DNA of 64,000 nucleotides, from contig CAYPGQ010000005.1 in NCBI GenBank assembly GCA_964410125.1, forward strand, positions 1 through 64,000, given 5' to 3'. The notes under the pieces were generated by a model. It saw nothing but the letters and a program-made list of their open reading frames with translations. It had not been told where the DNA came from and did no database searches. Shown here one piece after another: positions 24,814-33,057 of the stretch (positions are counted from its first letter, which is position 1; every line of letters starts with the position of its first letter). The position numbers and the translations under genes are program-made. The stretch is from G020348385 sp964410125 (GTDB taxonomy: Bacteria; Acidobacteriota; Aminicenantia; Aminicenantales; Aminicenantaceae).

Positions 24814-25698
24814 ATGGAATATGAATTTTATATCGTGGATGTGTTTGCCGAGGAGAAATATGCCGGGAACCAGCTGGGGGTATTCCGGAATGCGTCTGAT
24901 CTTTCAGACTTGGACATGCAGATGATTGCCAAGGAGATGAACTACTCGGAGACGACGTTTATTCTCACCGACGATGAAAAGGATGGAGGATTTGATGTCC
25001 GCATTTTCACGCCCGAAGAAGAGCTCCCGTTTGCCGGACATCCCACCTTGGGCACAGCTTTTGTGATCCAGCAGGAAATACTGAAAAGGCTGGTTGATAA
25101 AGTCGTTTTGAACCTTAAGGTCGGGCAGATCCCTGTCACTTTCGGCTATAAGGAGAATCAACCAGATATCTTATGGATGAAGCAGAAACCTCCTGTTTTT
25201 GGACAGGAAATCGACAAAGGACAAATGGCCCGGTCTTTGAACCTTGAAGAAAGTGCCCTTGATGAAAGATTCCCGATCCAGGAGGTTTCCACAGGCATCC
25301 CTTTCCTGATCGTTCCGCTCAAGAGTTTGGTCCATCTTAAAAAAGCAAAGGTCGATTTTCCAAAATTCATGAAACTGGTGGAAAATATTCAGGCCAAAGC
25401 TCCTCTCATATTCTGTCCCGAATCAAGGGAAAACCTGAATGATCTCAGCGTGCGGGTTTTTGTGGATTATTATGGTATACCTGAGGATCCCGCAACCGGG
25501 AGTGCCAACGGATGCCTGGCTGGCTACCTTACAAAGCACTTCTACTTCGGCCAAAATCGAGTCGATGTTCGTGTGGAACAAGGCCACGAAATCGGCCGAC
25601 CATCTCTTTTATACTTGAAGGCCGAAGAAAAAGCGGATGATATCGATGTTTTTGTGGGAGGTAAAGCTATAATGGTTGCCAAAGGAAAATTTGTGTAA
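24814..25698 (+). CDS. PhzF-family isomerase/epimerase-like protein
   Basis: 294 residues, the usual PhzF length. The N-terminus YIVDVFAEEKYAGNQLGVF (residues 6-24), the catalytic-glutamate block MNYSETTFIL (Glu46), FTPEEELPFAGHPTLGTAF and the second-domain PEDPATGSANGCLAGYL are all family signatures. The fold is a double diaminopimelate-epimerase-like hot-dog pair. Only some members act in phenazine synthesis; most are isomerases with unknown small-molecule substrates, and no phenazine genes are here. It has its own promoter and is followed by a serine hydrolase gene after about 30 bases. Confidence 0.88.
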   Translation: MEYEFYIVDVFAEEKYAGNQLGVFRNASDLSDLDMQMIAKEMNYSETTFILTDDEKDGGFDVRIFTPEEELPFAGHPTLGTAFVIQQEILKRLVDKVVLNLKVGQIPVTFGYKENQPDILWMKQKPPVFGQEIDKGQMARSLNLEESALDERFPIQEVSTGIPFLIVPLKSLVHLKKAKVDFPKFMKLVENIQAKAPLIFCPESRENLNDLSVRVFVDYYGIPEDPATGSANGCLAGYLTKHFYFGQNRVDVRVEQGHEIGRPSLLYLKAEEKADDIDVFVGGKAIMVAKGKFV

Positions 25699-25730
25699 TA
25701 TGGTTAAACTGGCATTTTAAGGATATCGTG

Positions 25731-26945
25731 ATGAAATCGCTTCCCAAAATAGCTATTTGTTCTGTCCTGTCGGTCCTTGTTTTTATCAATGGCTGTCAGA
25801 CCAGACCTAAAATAGAACCTTATGAGATACCTGAATCGGTAGGGATGTCCTCATCCTGTCTTGCCCGTATAGACAAGATCATAAAAGAAGCCATAGTCCG
25901 GAGAGATTTTCCCGGCGCGGTTATTCTGGTCGTTCGGAAGGGAAAGACCGTGTGGCGCAAAGCCTTTGGCCACAGCCAATGGGTTCCTGAGTTGGCTCCG
26001 ATGGACGTTTCGAAAATATTCGACATGGCTTCGATCACCAAACCCGTCGCCACAGCCACATCGGTTATGATGCTGGTCGAGCAGGGCCGATTCCGGTTGT
26101 GGGATAAAGTTACGGATTTTGTGCCGGAATTTGTTGCCTACACCGATGAAGAAGGAAAATCCGGAGAGGATTCCCGCCTGTGGCATCTGCTCACCCACAC
26201 TTCAGGCCTTCCTCCTTACACGGATGCAGAGGATTTGAAGGACAAATATGGATATCCTATAACGCTGGAATCCATGATCGATCACATCGCCCACCTGCAA
26301 AAACTCAATCCCCCGGGCCAAGAATTCCAATACAGCTGCCTGGGTTTCATAACTTTATCCTACATCGTGAAAAAAGTGACGGGAAAAACCATTGACAAGT
26401 TTGCCTGGGAAAACATTTTTGAGCCGTTGGGGATGAATCACACTTTTTACACCCCTGTTGAAGAATTTCTGCCTTTGTGTGTGCCTACCCAGGTATATGA
26501 CGGAATCCCCCTTGTCGGAGTGGTCCATGATCCTCTGGCAAGATTGTTGGGAGGCATCTCTGGAAATGCAGGGCTGTTTTCGACTGCTGATGACCTGGCG
26601 GTTTTTGCCAAGATGATGCTCAATCAAGGAAGTTTTAACGGCAAACGGATTCTCAGCCCTTTGGCTGTGGATAGGATGACAGAAATCTACCGCGTCACGG
26701 ATTTTGCCGGGCGGGGATTGGGATGGGATCTTGAGTCTGGCTACTCAACCAACCAAGGCGACTTGTTCGGGCCGAATGCCTTTGGCCACACGGGATATAC
26801 AGGCACCTCTCTGATCATCGATCCCGATACAGAAACGATCGTCATATTTTTAACCAATAGTGTCCATCCCGAAGATAAGGGAGACATTGTTTCAATGCGC
26901 AGCCGGGTAGCGAACGTCGTAGCCGGCTCGATTTTGATAAAATAA
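25731..26945 (+). CDS. Beta-lactamase-fold serine hydrolase lipoprotein (class C type)
   Basis: 404 residues from ATG 25731 (a GTG three bases upstream is an alternative). A lipoprotein signal ends INGC at Cys22. The beta-lactamase/transpeptidase-like domain (PF00144) shows the SxxK motif Ser101-Ile-Thr-Lys104 in MASITKPVATATS, the tyrosine motif FQYSCLGF, and near the C-terminus FGHTGYTGTSL in the place of the KTG motif (HTG). This pattern is typical of class C-related esterases, D-aminopeptidases and cell-wall hydrolases rather than true beta-lactamases. It should act at the cell envelope. It lies between phzF and a methyltransferase gene in a tight plus-strand run. Confidence 0.85.
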   Translation: MKSLPKIAICSVLSVLVFINGCQTRPKIEPYEIPESVGMSSSCLARIDKIIKEAIVRRDFPGAVILVVRKGKTVWRKAFGHSQWVPELAPMDVSKIFDMASITKPVATATSVMMLVEQGRFRLWDKVTDFVPEFVAYTDEEGKSGEDSRLWHLLTHTSGLPPYTDAEDLKDKYGYPITLESMIDHIAHLQKLNPPGQEFQYSCLGFITLSYIVKKVTGKTIDKFAWENIFEPLGMNHTFYTPVEEFLPLCVPTQVYDGIPLVGVVHDPLARLLGGISGNAGLFSTADDLAVFAKMMLNQGSFNGKRILSPLAVDRMTEIYRVTDFAGRGLGWDLESGYSTNQGDLFGPNAFGHTGYTGTSLIIDPDTETIVIFLTNSVHPEDKGDIVSMRSRVANVVAGSILIK

Positions 26946-26957
26946 CGGGACATTTTG

Positions 26958-27815
26958 ATGACCAAACCCAAAAAATCAGATGGTTATGATCCTGGCGCCC
27001 TCGCTGATTATTATGACCATTTTGATGAAGAAGGTAGACTAACCATCGGATCAGGCCCGTTGGAGTTGGCCCGCACTCAGGAGATTTTGACGCGTTATCT
27101 TCCTTCACTACCCGCTGTGATCGGTGATGTGGGAGGAGGAGCAGGCATCCATGCCCTGTGGCTTGCGCAAAAGGGGTACCAGGTTCATCTTGTGGACCCT
27201 GTGCCCAAACACATCGAACAGGCAAACCGTGCTTCCCTGATTCAATCCGATTATCCCCTTGCCAGTGCCATGGTAGGAGATGCGCGTTCACTGGATTGGG
27301 AAGATAATCATGTGGATGCGTTGCTCGCTCTCGGGCCCCTTTACCATCTGACTGAACGGGAGCCCCGGATTAAAGCCCTGAAAGAGGCGTCTCGGGTGAC
27401 ACGCAAAGGTGGCCTGATTTTTGCGGCTTTCATCTCTCGTTTTGCTTCCCTTATGGATGGCCTTTTCCTCAATTTTTTGGATGATCCTGTGTTTGTAAAG
27501 ATCGTCGAACAGGATCTCCTTGACGGTCAACACAAAAACCCGACCGCCAATCAAGCCTACTTCACCTCAGCGTTCTTCCATCATCCCGATGACATCGTTT
27601 CCGAAATCGAAGAATCCGGATTGACGCTCGAGAAAATCCTCGCGGTGGAAAGCATCGGGGGGCTTTTGACCAATTTCGATGCAATGTGGAAAGACACAGA
27701 ACGCCGAAAAAGATTGCTCAAGTTCATAAAAAAGATAGAGGATGAATCCTCCCTTCTGGGTGCCAGCGCCCACCTCATTGCCATCGCTAAAAACACGCCC
27801 GGCAATAGGAGGTAA
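26958..27815 (+). CDS. Class I SAM-dependent methyltransferase
   Basis: 285 residues from ATG 26958 (TTG three bases upstream is an alternative). The S-adenosylmethionine site is clear: motif I VIGDVGGGAGIHALWLAQKG (about residues 54-73), the acidic end of strand 2 in VHLVDP, GDARSLDWEDNHVDALLALGPLYHL for motifs II-III, and an RVTRKGGLIFAAF motif. The C-terminal 100 residues include HHPDDIVSEIEESGL, typical of small-molecule methyltransferases of the UbiE/Methyltransf_11 type. The substrate is unknown. It begins 12 bases after the serine hydrolase gene and ends two bases before the broken D-lyxose isomerase gene. Confidence 0.8.
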   Translation: MTKPKKSDGYDPGALADYYDHFDEEGRLTIGSGPLELARTQEILTRYLPSLPAVIGDVGGGAGIHALWLAQKGYQVHLVDPVPKHIEQANRASLIQSDYPLASAMVGDARSLDWEDNHVDALLALGPLYHLTEREPRIKALKEASRVTRKGGLIFAAFISRFASLMDGLFLNFLDDPVFVKIVEQDLLDGQHKNPTANQAYFTSAFFHHPDDIVSEIEESGLTLEKILAVESIGGLLTNFDAMWKDTERRKRLLKFIKKIEDESSLLGASAHLIAIAKNTPGNRR

Positions 27816-27817
27816 GG

Positions 27818-28262
27818 ATGAAACGAACCGAAGTGGCCAAACTTCAAGAAAAGACTTACAAGATGCTCCAAAAGGCCGGAATCGTGATCAGACCCTTGGA
27901 GAAAAAAAACATCGAGATAGCTGATTTAGGCTTGGATGATATCGAAACTTGCGGGCTCCAGGTCGTGGTGTATGAAAACAATGACCAGTATTGTGCCAAG
28001 GAGTTGATCCAATTTCCTCGTCAATTATGCCCCGAACACAGCCATCCCCGGATCGATGATAGGAATATCGGCAAACAGGAGACATTCCGTTGCCGTTGGG
28101 GAGAGTTGTATCTGTATCACGCTTCCTGTGGGTACCAAACACTGGTTTCAGGCAGGAGATGAGGGATGTGTTGTTTCGGAATTTTCCTCGGCCAGCATCG
28201 ATGAAGAGGATATTTTTACCGATCCCCGTGTCCGCCGGATCACGGATATCGAACCGGATTGA
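27818..28262 (+). pseudogene. D-lyxose isomerase (YdaE type) with an out-of-frame internal deletion
   Basis: The first frame (from ATG 27818) reads like the N-terminal part of the cupin-type D-lyxose/D-mannose isomerases related to Bacillus YdaE, including ELIQFPRQLCPEHSHP (metal-binding His pair) and KQETFRCRWGELYLY. At about 28117 this frame turns into nonsense and stops. From 28119 another frame continues with TLPVGTKHWFQAG, VVSEFSSASIDEEDIFTDPR and a stop at 28262, the family's C-terminus. As I recall the family, some 35 residues normally lie between these two blocks, so bases were lost and the reading frame broken. The product cannot be an active isomerase. The gene closes the phzF-serine hydrolase-methyltransferase run. 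Confidence 0.8.
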
Positions 28263-28375
28263 TCCGGAGTAGTCGCCTCTCGGCGGGCTACAGAACTGCG
28301 ATGGAAGAGAATCGTTAAAACTAATCCAAAGGAAAACAATAAATTGCCCAATGTCAAGGTTTGATCCCATTAAGG

Positions 28376-28405
28376 TTGAGTTTGGATTTGGGTTTGGTGT
28401 ATAAA
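28376..28405 (+). promoter_or_regulatory. Promoter of the amino-sugar operon
   Basis: TTGAGT (28376-28381) and TATAAA (28400-28405) are 18 bases apart. The -10 box ends nine bases before the ATG at 28415, so the transcript would start about 0-3 bases ahead of the start codon. No ribosome binding site is visible, consistent with a leaderless mRNA. Confidence 0.5.
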
Positions 28406-28414
28406 AAAATAGAA

Positions 28415-29755
28415 ATGAAGGATAGGCTTCGGATAAGCGTTTCAGGAATCCGAGGGGAAGTGCCGGGGGCTCTCAACGTGGAAGTAGTTTCGAAATTTTC
28501 CTCTGCGTTCTCTTCCACTCTTGAAAAGGGACAGATCGCCGTATGCAGGGATTCCCGTAACACGAGCCATATGCTCGAAATGGCCGTTCGTTCATCAGTC
28601 ATTGCCAGCGGACTGGACTGCGCGGATTTTGGACTTCTGCCCACGCCCTTTCTGCAATTTTTGATGGGAAAGGAAAAATATTCAGGAGGGATCGCCATTA
28701 CCGGCGGGCATAATCCGGTTTCTTGGAATGCTGTGCTTCTCCTGGATTCTGAGGGAGATTACCTGGATATTTCGGAGGGATCGGAGGTTTTCAACACCTA
28801 CGAGGCGGGTGGTTTCACCAAAGCTTCCTGGAAAGAATTGGGCCATATTCAGACGAAAACTTTCCCGATGGATCTTTATTTCAAAGAGTTATCCCGCTTT
28901 GTCGATACCGACAGAATACGGAATAGTGAGTTCAAGGTGGTCGCAGATCCCTGCAACGGAGCTTCTTCGTCATTTTTGGGAGACTTTGGCGCTTTCTTTA
29001 ACCTCGATCTCATCTTAATCAACGACAATCCAGAAAAGTCCTTTCCACATCCGCCTGAACCTTCAATCGAGAATGCCTCTCAGGTGGAAGCTGTTGTTGA
29101 ATCCACTAGCGCGGATATCGGATTCCTGCTGAATTCAGACGGCAGCCGCATTTCTTTTGTCAATGAAAAAGGAGAAGCGTTCAGCGAGGAGATGACTTTT
29201 CCCCTTGCACTCCTTTCTTTGCAGAGCAGCATCGATAAAGCCGTGACTACGACCGTTACCACATCTTGGGCAGATTGGGCTGCTCGTACCATTGGGATTC
29301 CCCTTACGCGCACAAAAGTAGGGCAGTCCTCGGTGGTTCATGTAATGGAATCTGAAGGAGCAGGAGTAGGCGGCGAGGGAAGCGGGAGCCTTTGCTTTTT
29401 ATCTTTTTCTCTCGGGTATGATTCCCTGCTGACATTTGCTCTGATCCTGGATTTTATGGCCAGGGAGGAAAAATCCCTCTCAGAATTAACGGCTCTGTTT
29501 CCGGAGCGGCACATGAAAAAGATCAAAATCGAGGTTCCGCCGGAGAGGACCTACAGAGTGATGGATCGGCTTGAAGAAGTTTACTCTCGGGAAAATCCCG
29601 ATTACACAGATGGTGTCCGCGTGGAGAGAAAAGGTGTTTGGTTCAACATAAGACCTTCCTCGACAGAATTTGTGTTGAGGATAACGATCGAAGGGGAAAA
29701 ACAGAAGGATGTGGAATCGATCGAAGATGAATTAAAAGATAGGATGAGGATTTGA
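28415..29755 (+). CDS. Phosphohexomutase paralogue lacking catalytic residues (probable pseudoenzyme)
   Basis: 446 residues from ATG 28415, which begins MKDRLRISVSGIRGEVPG as expected for the alpha-D-phosphohexomutase family. All four domains are present, ending with RPSSTEFVLRI. The active site is altered: the phosphoserine loop, normally TASHNP, is TGGHNP (Ser to Gly), and the magnesium loop, normally DxDxDR, is NSDGSR. The sugar-binding loop, GEGSG, is near normal. Without the phosphoserine and two metal aspartates it should not catalyse phosphate transfer. The frame is intact over 446 codons, so it is probably kept for another role, such as partnering the active copy that starts inside its stop codon (TTGA overlap at 29752). 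Confidence 0.85.
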   Translation: MKDRLRISVSGIRGEVPGALNVEVVSKFSSAFSSTLEKGQIAVCRDSRNTSHMLEMAVRSSVIASGLDCADFGLLPTPFLQFLMGKEKYSGGIAITGGHNPVSWNAVLLLDSEGDYLDISEGSEVFNTYEAGGFTKASWKELGHIQTKTFPMDLYFKELSRFVDTDRIRNSEFKVVADPCNGASSSFLGDFGAFFNLDLILINDNPEKSFPHPPEPSIENASQVEAVVESTSADIGFLLNSDGSRISFVNEKGEAFSEEMTFPLALLSLQSSIDKAVTTTVTTSWADWAARTIGIPLTRTKVGQSSVVHVMESEGAGVGGEGSGSLCFLSFSLGYDSLLTFALILDFMAREEKSLSELTALFPERHMKKIKIEVPPERTYRVMDRLEEVYSRENPDYTDGVRVERKGVWFNIRPSSTEFVLRITIEGEKQKDVESIEDELKDRMRI

Positions 29756-31089
29756 GAATTTCAGACCTTAAAATCAGTATCTCTGGTATCCGGGGAATCA
29801 TCGGAGAGAGCTTGACGCCCCAGTTGATCATAAAATTTTCCGAGGCCTTTTCCACATACATCGGAGGGGGAAAGATTGCTGTAGGATCAGACACACGTCC
29901 CTCCGCGGCAATGGTGAAAAATGCTGTGTTTGCCGGGCTTCTCTCCTGTGGCGCGTCCCCGTTGGACCTGGGGATTCTGCCCATACCGTCGCTCCAGATC
30001 TATACCAAGGAAAAAAAACTGGATGGTGCGATATCCATCACCGCTTCCCACAACCCGGTCGAATGGAATGCTCTCAAATTGATCAGGAAAGGCGGGCATT
30101 ATCTTTATCCCTATGAAGCGGAAGAACTGTTGGATGTTTATTACCAGGGAAGATTCCAGAGGGTGATAAGTCCGGATAAGATCGAGAGAGAGGAGGATCC
30201 ATTTTCCATCCATCAGGATAAAATTGCCAGACTTGTCAATACGGATATTATCGGACAAAAGAAAATCCGGGTGGTTGTGGATCCCTGTGGGGGTGCGGCT
30301 TCTCCGTTCGTGAAGGATTTTCTCGAGATGCTCGGAGCCGAGGTGATTTGCGTGAACTGTGAGTTGACCGAAGGATTCCCCCGCAATCCAGAGCCCATCC
30401 CTGAGAATCTAAGCCTATTATGTGAAGCCGTGAAGGAACACAGGGCAGATGTGGGATTTGCCCAAGATGCGGATGCGGACAGGCTGGCAGCAGTGGATGA
30501 GAATGGCGTCCCGATCGGGGAAGAATACACACTTGCTCTTGCGGTGGATTATTATTTGCAGCAAAAAGAAAAGAGCCCGGTTGTGGTCAATCTGTCCACA
30601 TCCAAAGTCGTAGAAGATGTCGCCCAAAAAGCGGGAGTGGAATTGCTTCGGTCGCGGGTGGGTGAGATCAATGTTGCGCGGATGATGGAAGAAAATGGAG
30701 CAAAAATCGGGGGTGAAGGCAACGGCGGAATCATCGTAGCCGACGTCCATACTTGCCGTGACAGTTTTTCCGGCATGGCCTATCTCCTGGAATATCTGGC
30801 ATGGTCCGGAAAAAAGCTCTCCGAGCTGAGAAGGGAACTCCCGGATTATTTTATGATAAAACACAAGGTCAAAGCCTCATTTCGGGAAGCCCGGGTGATT
30901 CTGAATAAAATAGGCCAGAAGTTCAGGCAAGGAGAAATCCAGACTATAGATGGCCTTCGAGTAGATTATCCGGATTTCTGGCTGCATGTTCGTCCTTCGA
31001 ATACAGAACCAGTAGTGCGGATTCAGGTAGAAGGAAAAAGTGAGGAATCGGCACACAAGGTTTTTAAACAAATCATTGAGGAGATCTGA
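29752..31089 (+). CDS. glmM: Phosphoglucosamine mutase / phosphohexomutase
   Basis: 445 residues. The start is TTG at 29752, which overlaps the previous stop (TTGA) and has AGGATGAGGA just upstream; the protein then begins (M)RISDLKISISGIRG as in homologues. The active-site loops are complete: ITASHNPVEWNA (phosphoserine), DADADR in the metal loop, GEGNGGI (sugar loop) and RPSNTEPVVRI (phosphate-binding). It interconverts hexose or hexosamine 6- and 1-phosphates. Its position before nagB and nagA favours glucosamine phosphate (GlmM-like), but phosphomannomutase/phosphoglucomutase activity cannot be excluded. Tandem duplication with the degenerate upstream copy is clear from shared motifs and length. 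Confidence 0.85.
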   Translation: MRISDLKISISGIRGIIGESLTPQLIIKFSEAFSTYIGGGKIAVGSDTRPSAAMVKNAVFAGLLSCGASPLDLGILPIPSLQIYTKEKKLDGAISITASHNPVEWNALKLIRKGGHYLYPYEAEELLDVYYQGRFQRVISPDKIEREEDPFSIHQDKIARLVNTDIIGQKKIRVVVDPCGGAASPFVKDFLEMLGAEVICVNCELTEGFPRNPEPIPENLSLLCEAVKEHRADVGFAQDADADRLAAVDENGVPIGEEYTLALAVDYYLQQKEKSPVVVNLSTSKVVEDVAQKAGVELLRSRVGEINVARMMEENGAKIGGEGNGGIIVADVHTCRDSFSGMAYLLEYLAWSGKKLSELRRELPDYFMIKHKVKASFREARVILNKIGQKFRQGEIQTIDGLRVDYPDFWLHVRPSNTEPVVRIQVEGKSEESAHKVFKQIIEEI

Positions 31090-31857
31090 GTGGAGATCAT
31101 CATCTTAGCTGCCGAAGAGGATGTTTACGCAGAGGCCTCTGCCCGGGTTGTTGATTGGATTCACAAAAAGCCTAATGCTGTAATCGGGATGGCGACGGGA
31201 AAAACAATGCTCGGGATATACAAAAATCTCATCGCCGATCACAAGCAGGGCCGCGTGGATTTTTCCGCTGTTAAAACTATCAACTTGGATGAATATTTGG
31301 GATTGGATCCGGATGATCCTTTGAGTTTTCATTCCTACATGTTTCAGAATTTTTTCCAGCATGTAAATGTGAAGATAGAGAACATCCTGATTCCCGACTC
31401 TTTGCCCGAGAACGTCGAAACGGAATGTGAGACTTACGAGCAAGCCATCAGAGAGAGGGGAGGGATAGATGTCCAGCTTCTGGGCATCGGAAGGGATGGC
31501 CACATCGGATTCAACGAGCCTTCCTCTTCACTCAAGGCTAGAACACGAGTGAAGACCTTGACCAAGGAAACACTCAAAAACAATTTTGGCAGTACTGAAG
31601 GGCCGAGATTTGCGATTACTATGGGGATCGGGACAATCATGGATGCCAAAGAAATTATTCTGGTTGCGATCGGCGAGGAGAAGGCCAAGGCCATCTCTCA
31701 CATGGTCGAAGGTCCAGTCACTGCTTCTTGCCCGGCGTCTGTCCTCCAGCTCCATCCTAAAGTGAAAATCATTATCGATTTCGAGGCAGCACATCTGCTC
31801 GAAAGGAAAGAGTATTACATGTGGGTTTGGGAGCACAAGAAGGAGGTGAATTCTTGA
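31090..31857 (+). CDS. nagB: Glucosamine-6-phosphate deaminase
   Basis: 255 residues, the normal NagB length. The GTG start at 31090 follows directly on the previous stop and has GAGGAG upstream. Family motifs are all visible: GMATGKTMLGIY (phosphate binding), TINLDEYLGL with the catalytic Asp, LLGIGRDGHIGFNEP, and MVEGPVTASCPASVLQLHP near the end. It converts glucosamine-6-phosphate to fructose-6-phosphate and ammonia in the cytoplasm. With NagA next door it completes the N-acetylglucosamine breakdown route. Confidence 0.95.
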   Translation: MEIIILAAEEDVYAEASARVVDWIHKKPNAVIGMATGKTMLGIYKNLIADHKQGRVDFSAVKTINLDEYLGLDPDDPLSFHSYMFQNFFQHVNVKIENILIPDSLPENVETECETYEQAIRERGGIDVQLLGIGRDGHIGFNEPSSSLKARTRVKTLTKETLKNNFGSTEGPRFAITMGIGTIMDAKEIILVAIGEEKAKAISHMVEGPVTASCPASVLQLHPKVKIIIDFEAAHLLERKEYYMWVWEHKKEVNS

Positions 31858-31875
31858 CTGCCAGATGGAAAATGA

Positions 31876-33057
31876 ATGATGTATAAAACTGCTCTCAAGG
31901 GAAATCTTGTTCTTAAAGATACCATCATTAACCAGGGATGCGTGGTTGTTGAAGGGCAAAAGATTTCTGGGATATTTGCTCCAACGGATCGATTCCAAGA
32001 GGAAGGAGTCAAATTTATCGATTATTGCAACGCATATATCGCACCGGGGTTTGTGGACCTGCACCTTCATGGGGCATTGGGGAAGGATGTGATGGATGTT
32101 CAGGAAGAAAGTGTACAAATGATCGCAGGACATCAAACTAACAATGGAGTTACAGGATTTCTGGGGTCCACGATGTCGGCTTCCCTGGACTTGGTTCTTG
32201 AGGCTATACGGGTGAGTAAAAATGCGGCAAAGGGTTCGTTGCCGTCTGAAATTTTGGGTGTCCATGTCGAAGGGCCTTTTGTGAGCATACAAAAAAAGGG
32301 TGCCCATTCGGCCTCCTTTATAAGAGGAATGACCGAAAAAGACTGTGAAAGACTGACAGATGCTGTAAACGGATTACATGTCATTCTTTCTCTAGCTCCC
32401 GAAGTGGAAGAAAACATGCGATTAATCGCAAAATTAAAAGCGCAAGGTTTTGTGGTGGCTATCGGACATACAAATGCTACCTATGATCAGGCTTTGGAGA
32501 GCTTTGCAAAAGGCGTGAGCCATGCTACCCATCTGTACAATGCCATGAGCGGATTCAACCACAGAGAGCCGGGGGTTGTCGGGGCAGTTCTGGATTCCGA
32601 TGATATCACCGCAGAGCTCATCGCCGATGGCGTCCATGTTCATCCCGCAGCCTTGCGTTTGGCTGTTGCCAGGAAAGGCCCAGAGAGAATCTGTTTGGTT
32701 ACCGACTCGATGATGGCCACAGGTGTGGGAGATGGTGTTTATACTTGGGGTGAGGAAGAAATAGAAGTTCAAGGGAGCAGAGCGACGATTCGAGGAAGCG
32801 GAATTTTGGCAGGAAGTGTTTTGACCTTGAATGCAGCCATCAAAAACATGATCGGTTGGACCGGTGTAACCATAAATCAAGCCATAAATATGGCATCCTT
32901 CAATCCTGCCTGTGTTCTCGGCATGGAAGATGAAATCGGGAGTATCCAAATCGGCAAACTTGCCAACCTTGTTGTGTTGGATAAAAATTTCCAGATCGTG
33001 GATACGATACTGAGAGGAAAATCTACTTTGAGGAAAGGAAGCAGAAATGATGTATAA
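31876..33057 (+). CDS. nagA: N-acetylglucosamine-6-phosphate deacetylase
   Basis: 393 residues. It is an amidohydrolase-fold enzyme with APGFVDLHLHGALGKD, GVHVEGPFVS (metal-binding Glu), AIGHTNATYDQ, SHATHLYNAMSGFNHREPG, a LIADGVHVHP substrate stretch and LVTDSMMATG with the catalytic Asp. It removes acetate from N-acetylglucosamine-6-phosphate to feed NagB. Two ATGs are adjacent (31876 and 31879). The gene begins 18 bases after nagB and overlaps the hexosaminidase gene by 11 bases, so it is translationally coupled within the operon. Confidence 0.95.
   Translation: MMYKTALKGNLVLKDTIINQGCVVVEGQKISGIFAPTDRFQEEGVKFIDYCNAYIAPGFVDLHLHGALGKDVMDVQEESVQMIAGHQTNNGVTGFLGSTMSASLDLVLEAIRVSKNAAKGSLPSEILGVHVEGPFVSIQKKGAHSASFIRGMTEKDCERLTDAVNGLHVILSLAPEVEENMRLIAKLKAQGFVVAIGHTNATYDQALESFAKGVSHATHLYNAMSGFNHREPGVVGAVLDSDDITAELIADGVHVHPAALRLAVARKGPERICLVTDSMMATGVGDGVYTWGEEEIEVQGSRATIRGSGILAGSVLTLNAAIKNMIGWTGVTINQAINMASFNPACVLGMEDEIGSIQIGKLANLVVLDKNFQIVDTILRGKSTLRKGSRNDV

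Noticed and set aside
24814..28262. Phenazine biosynthesis cluster because of phzF
   Set aside because: No other phz gene is present, and most PhzF-fold proteins have unrelated functions.
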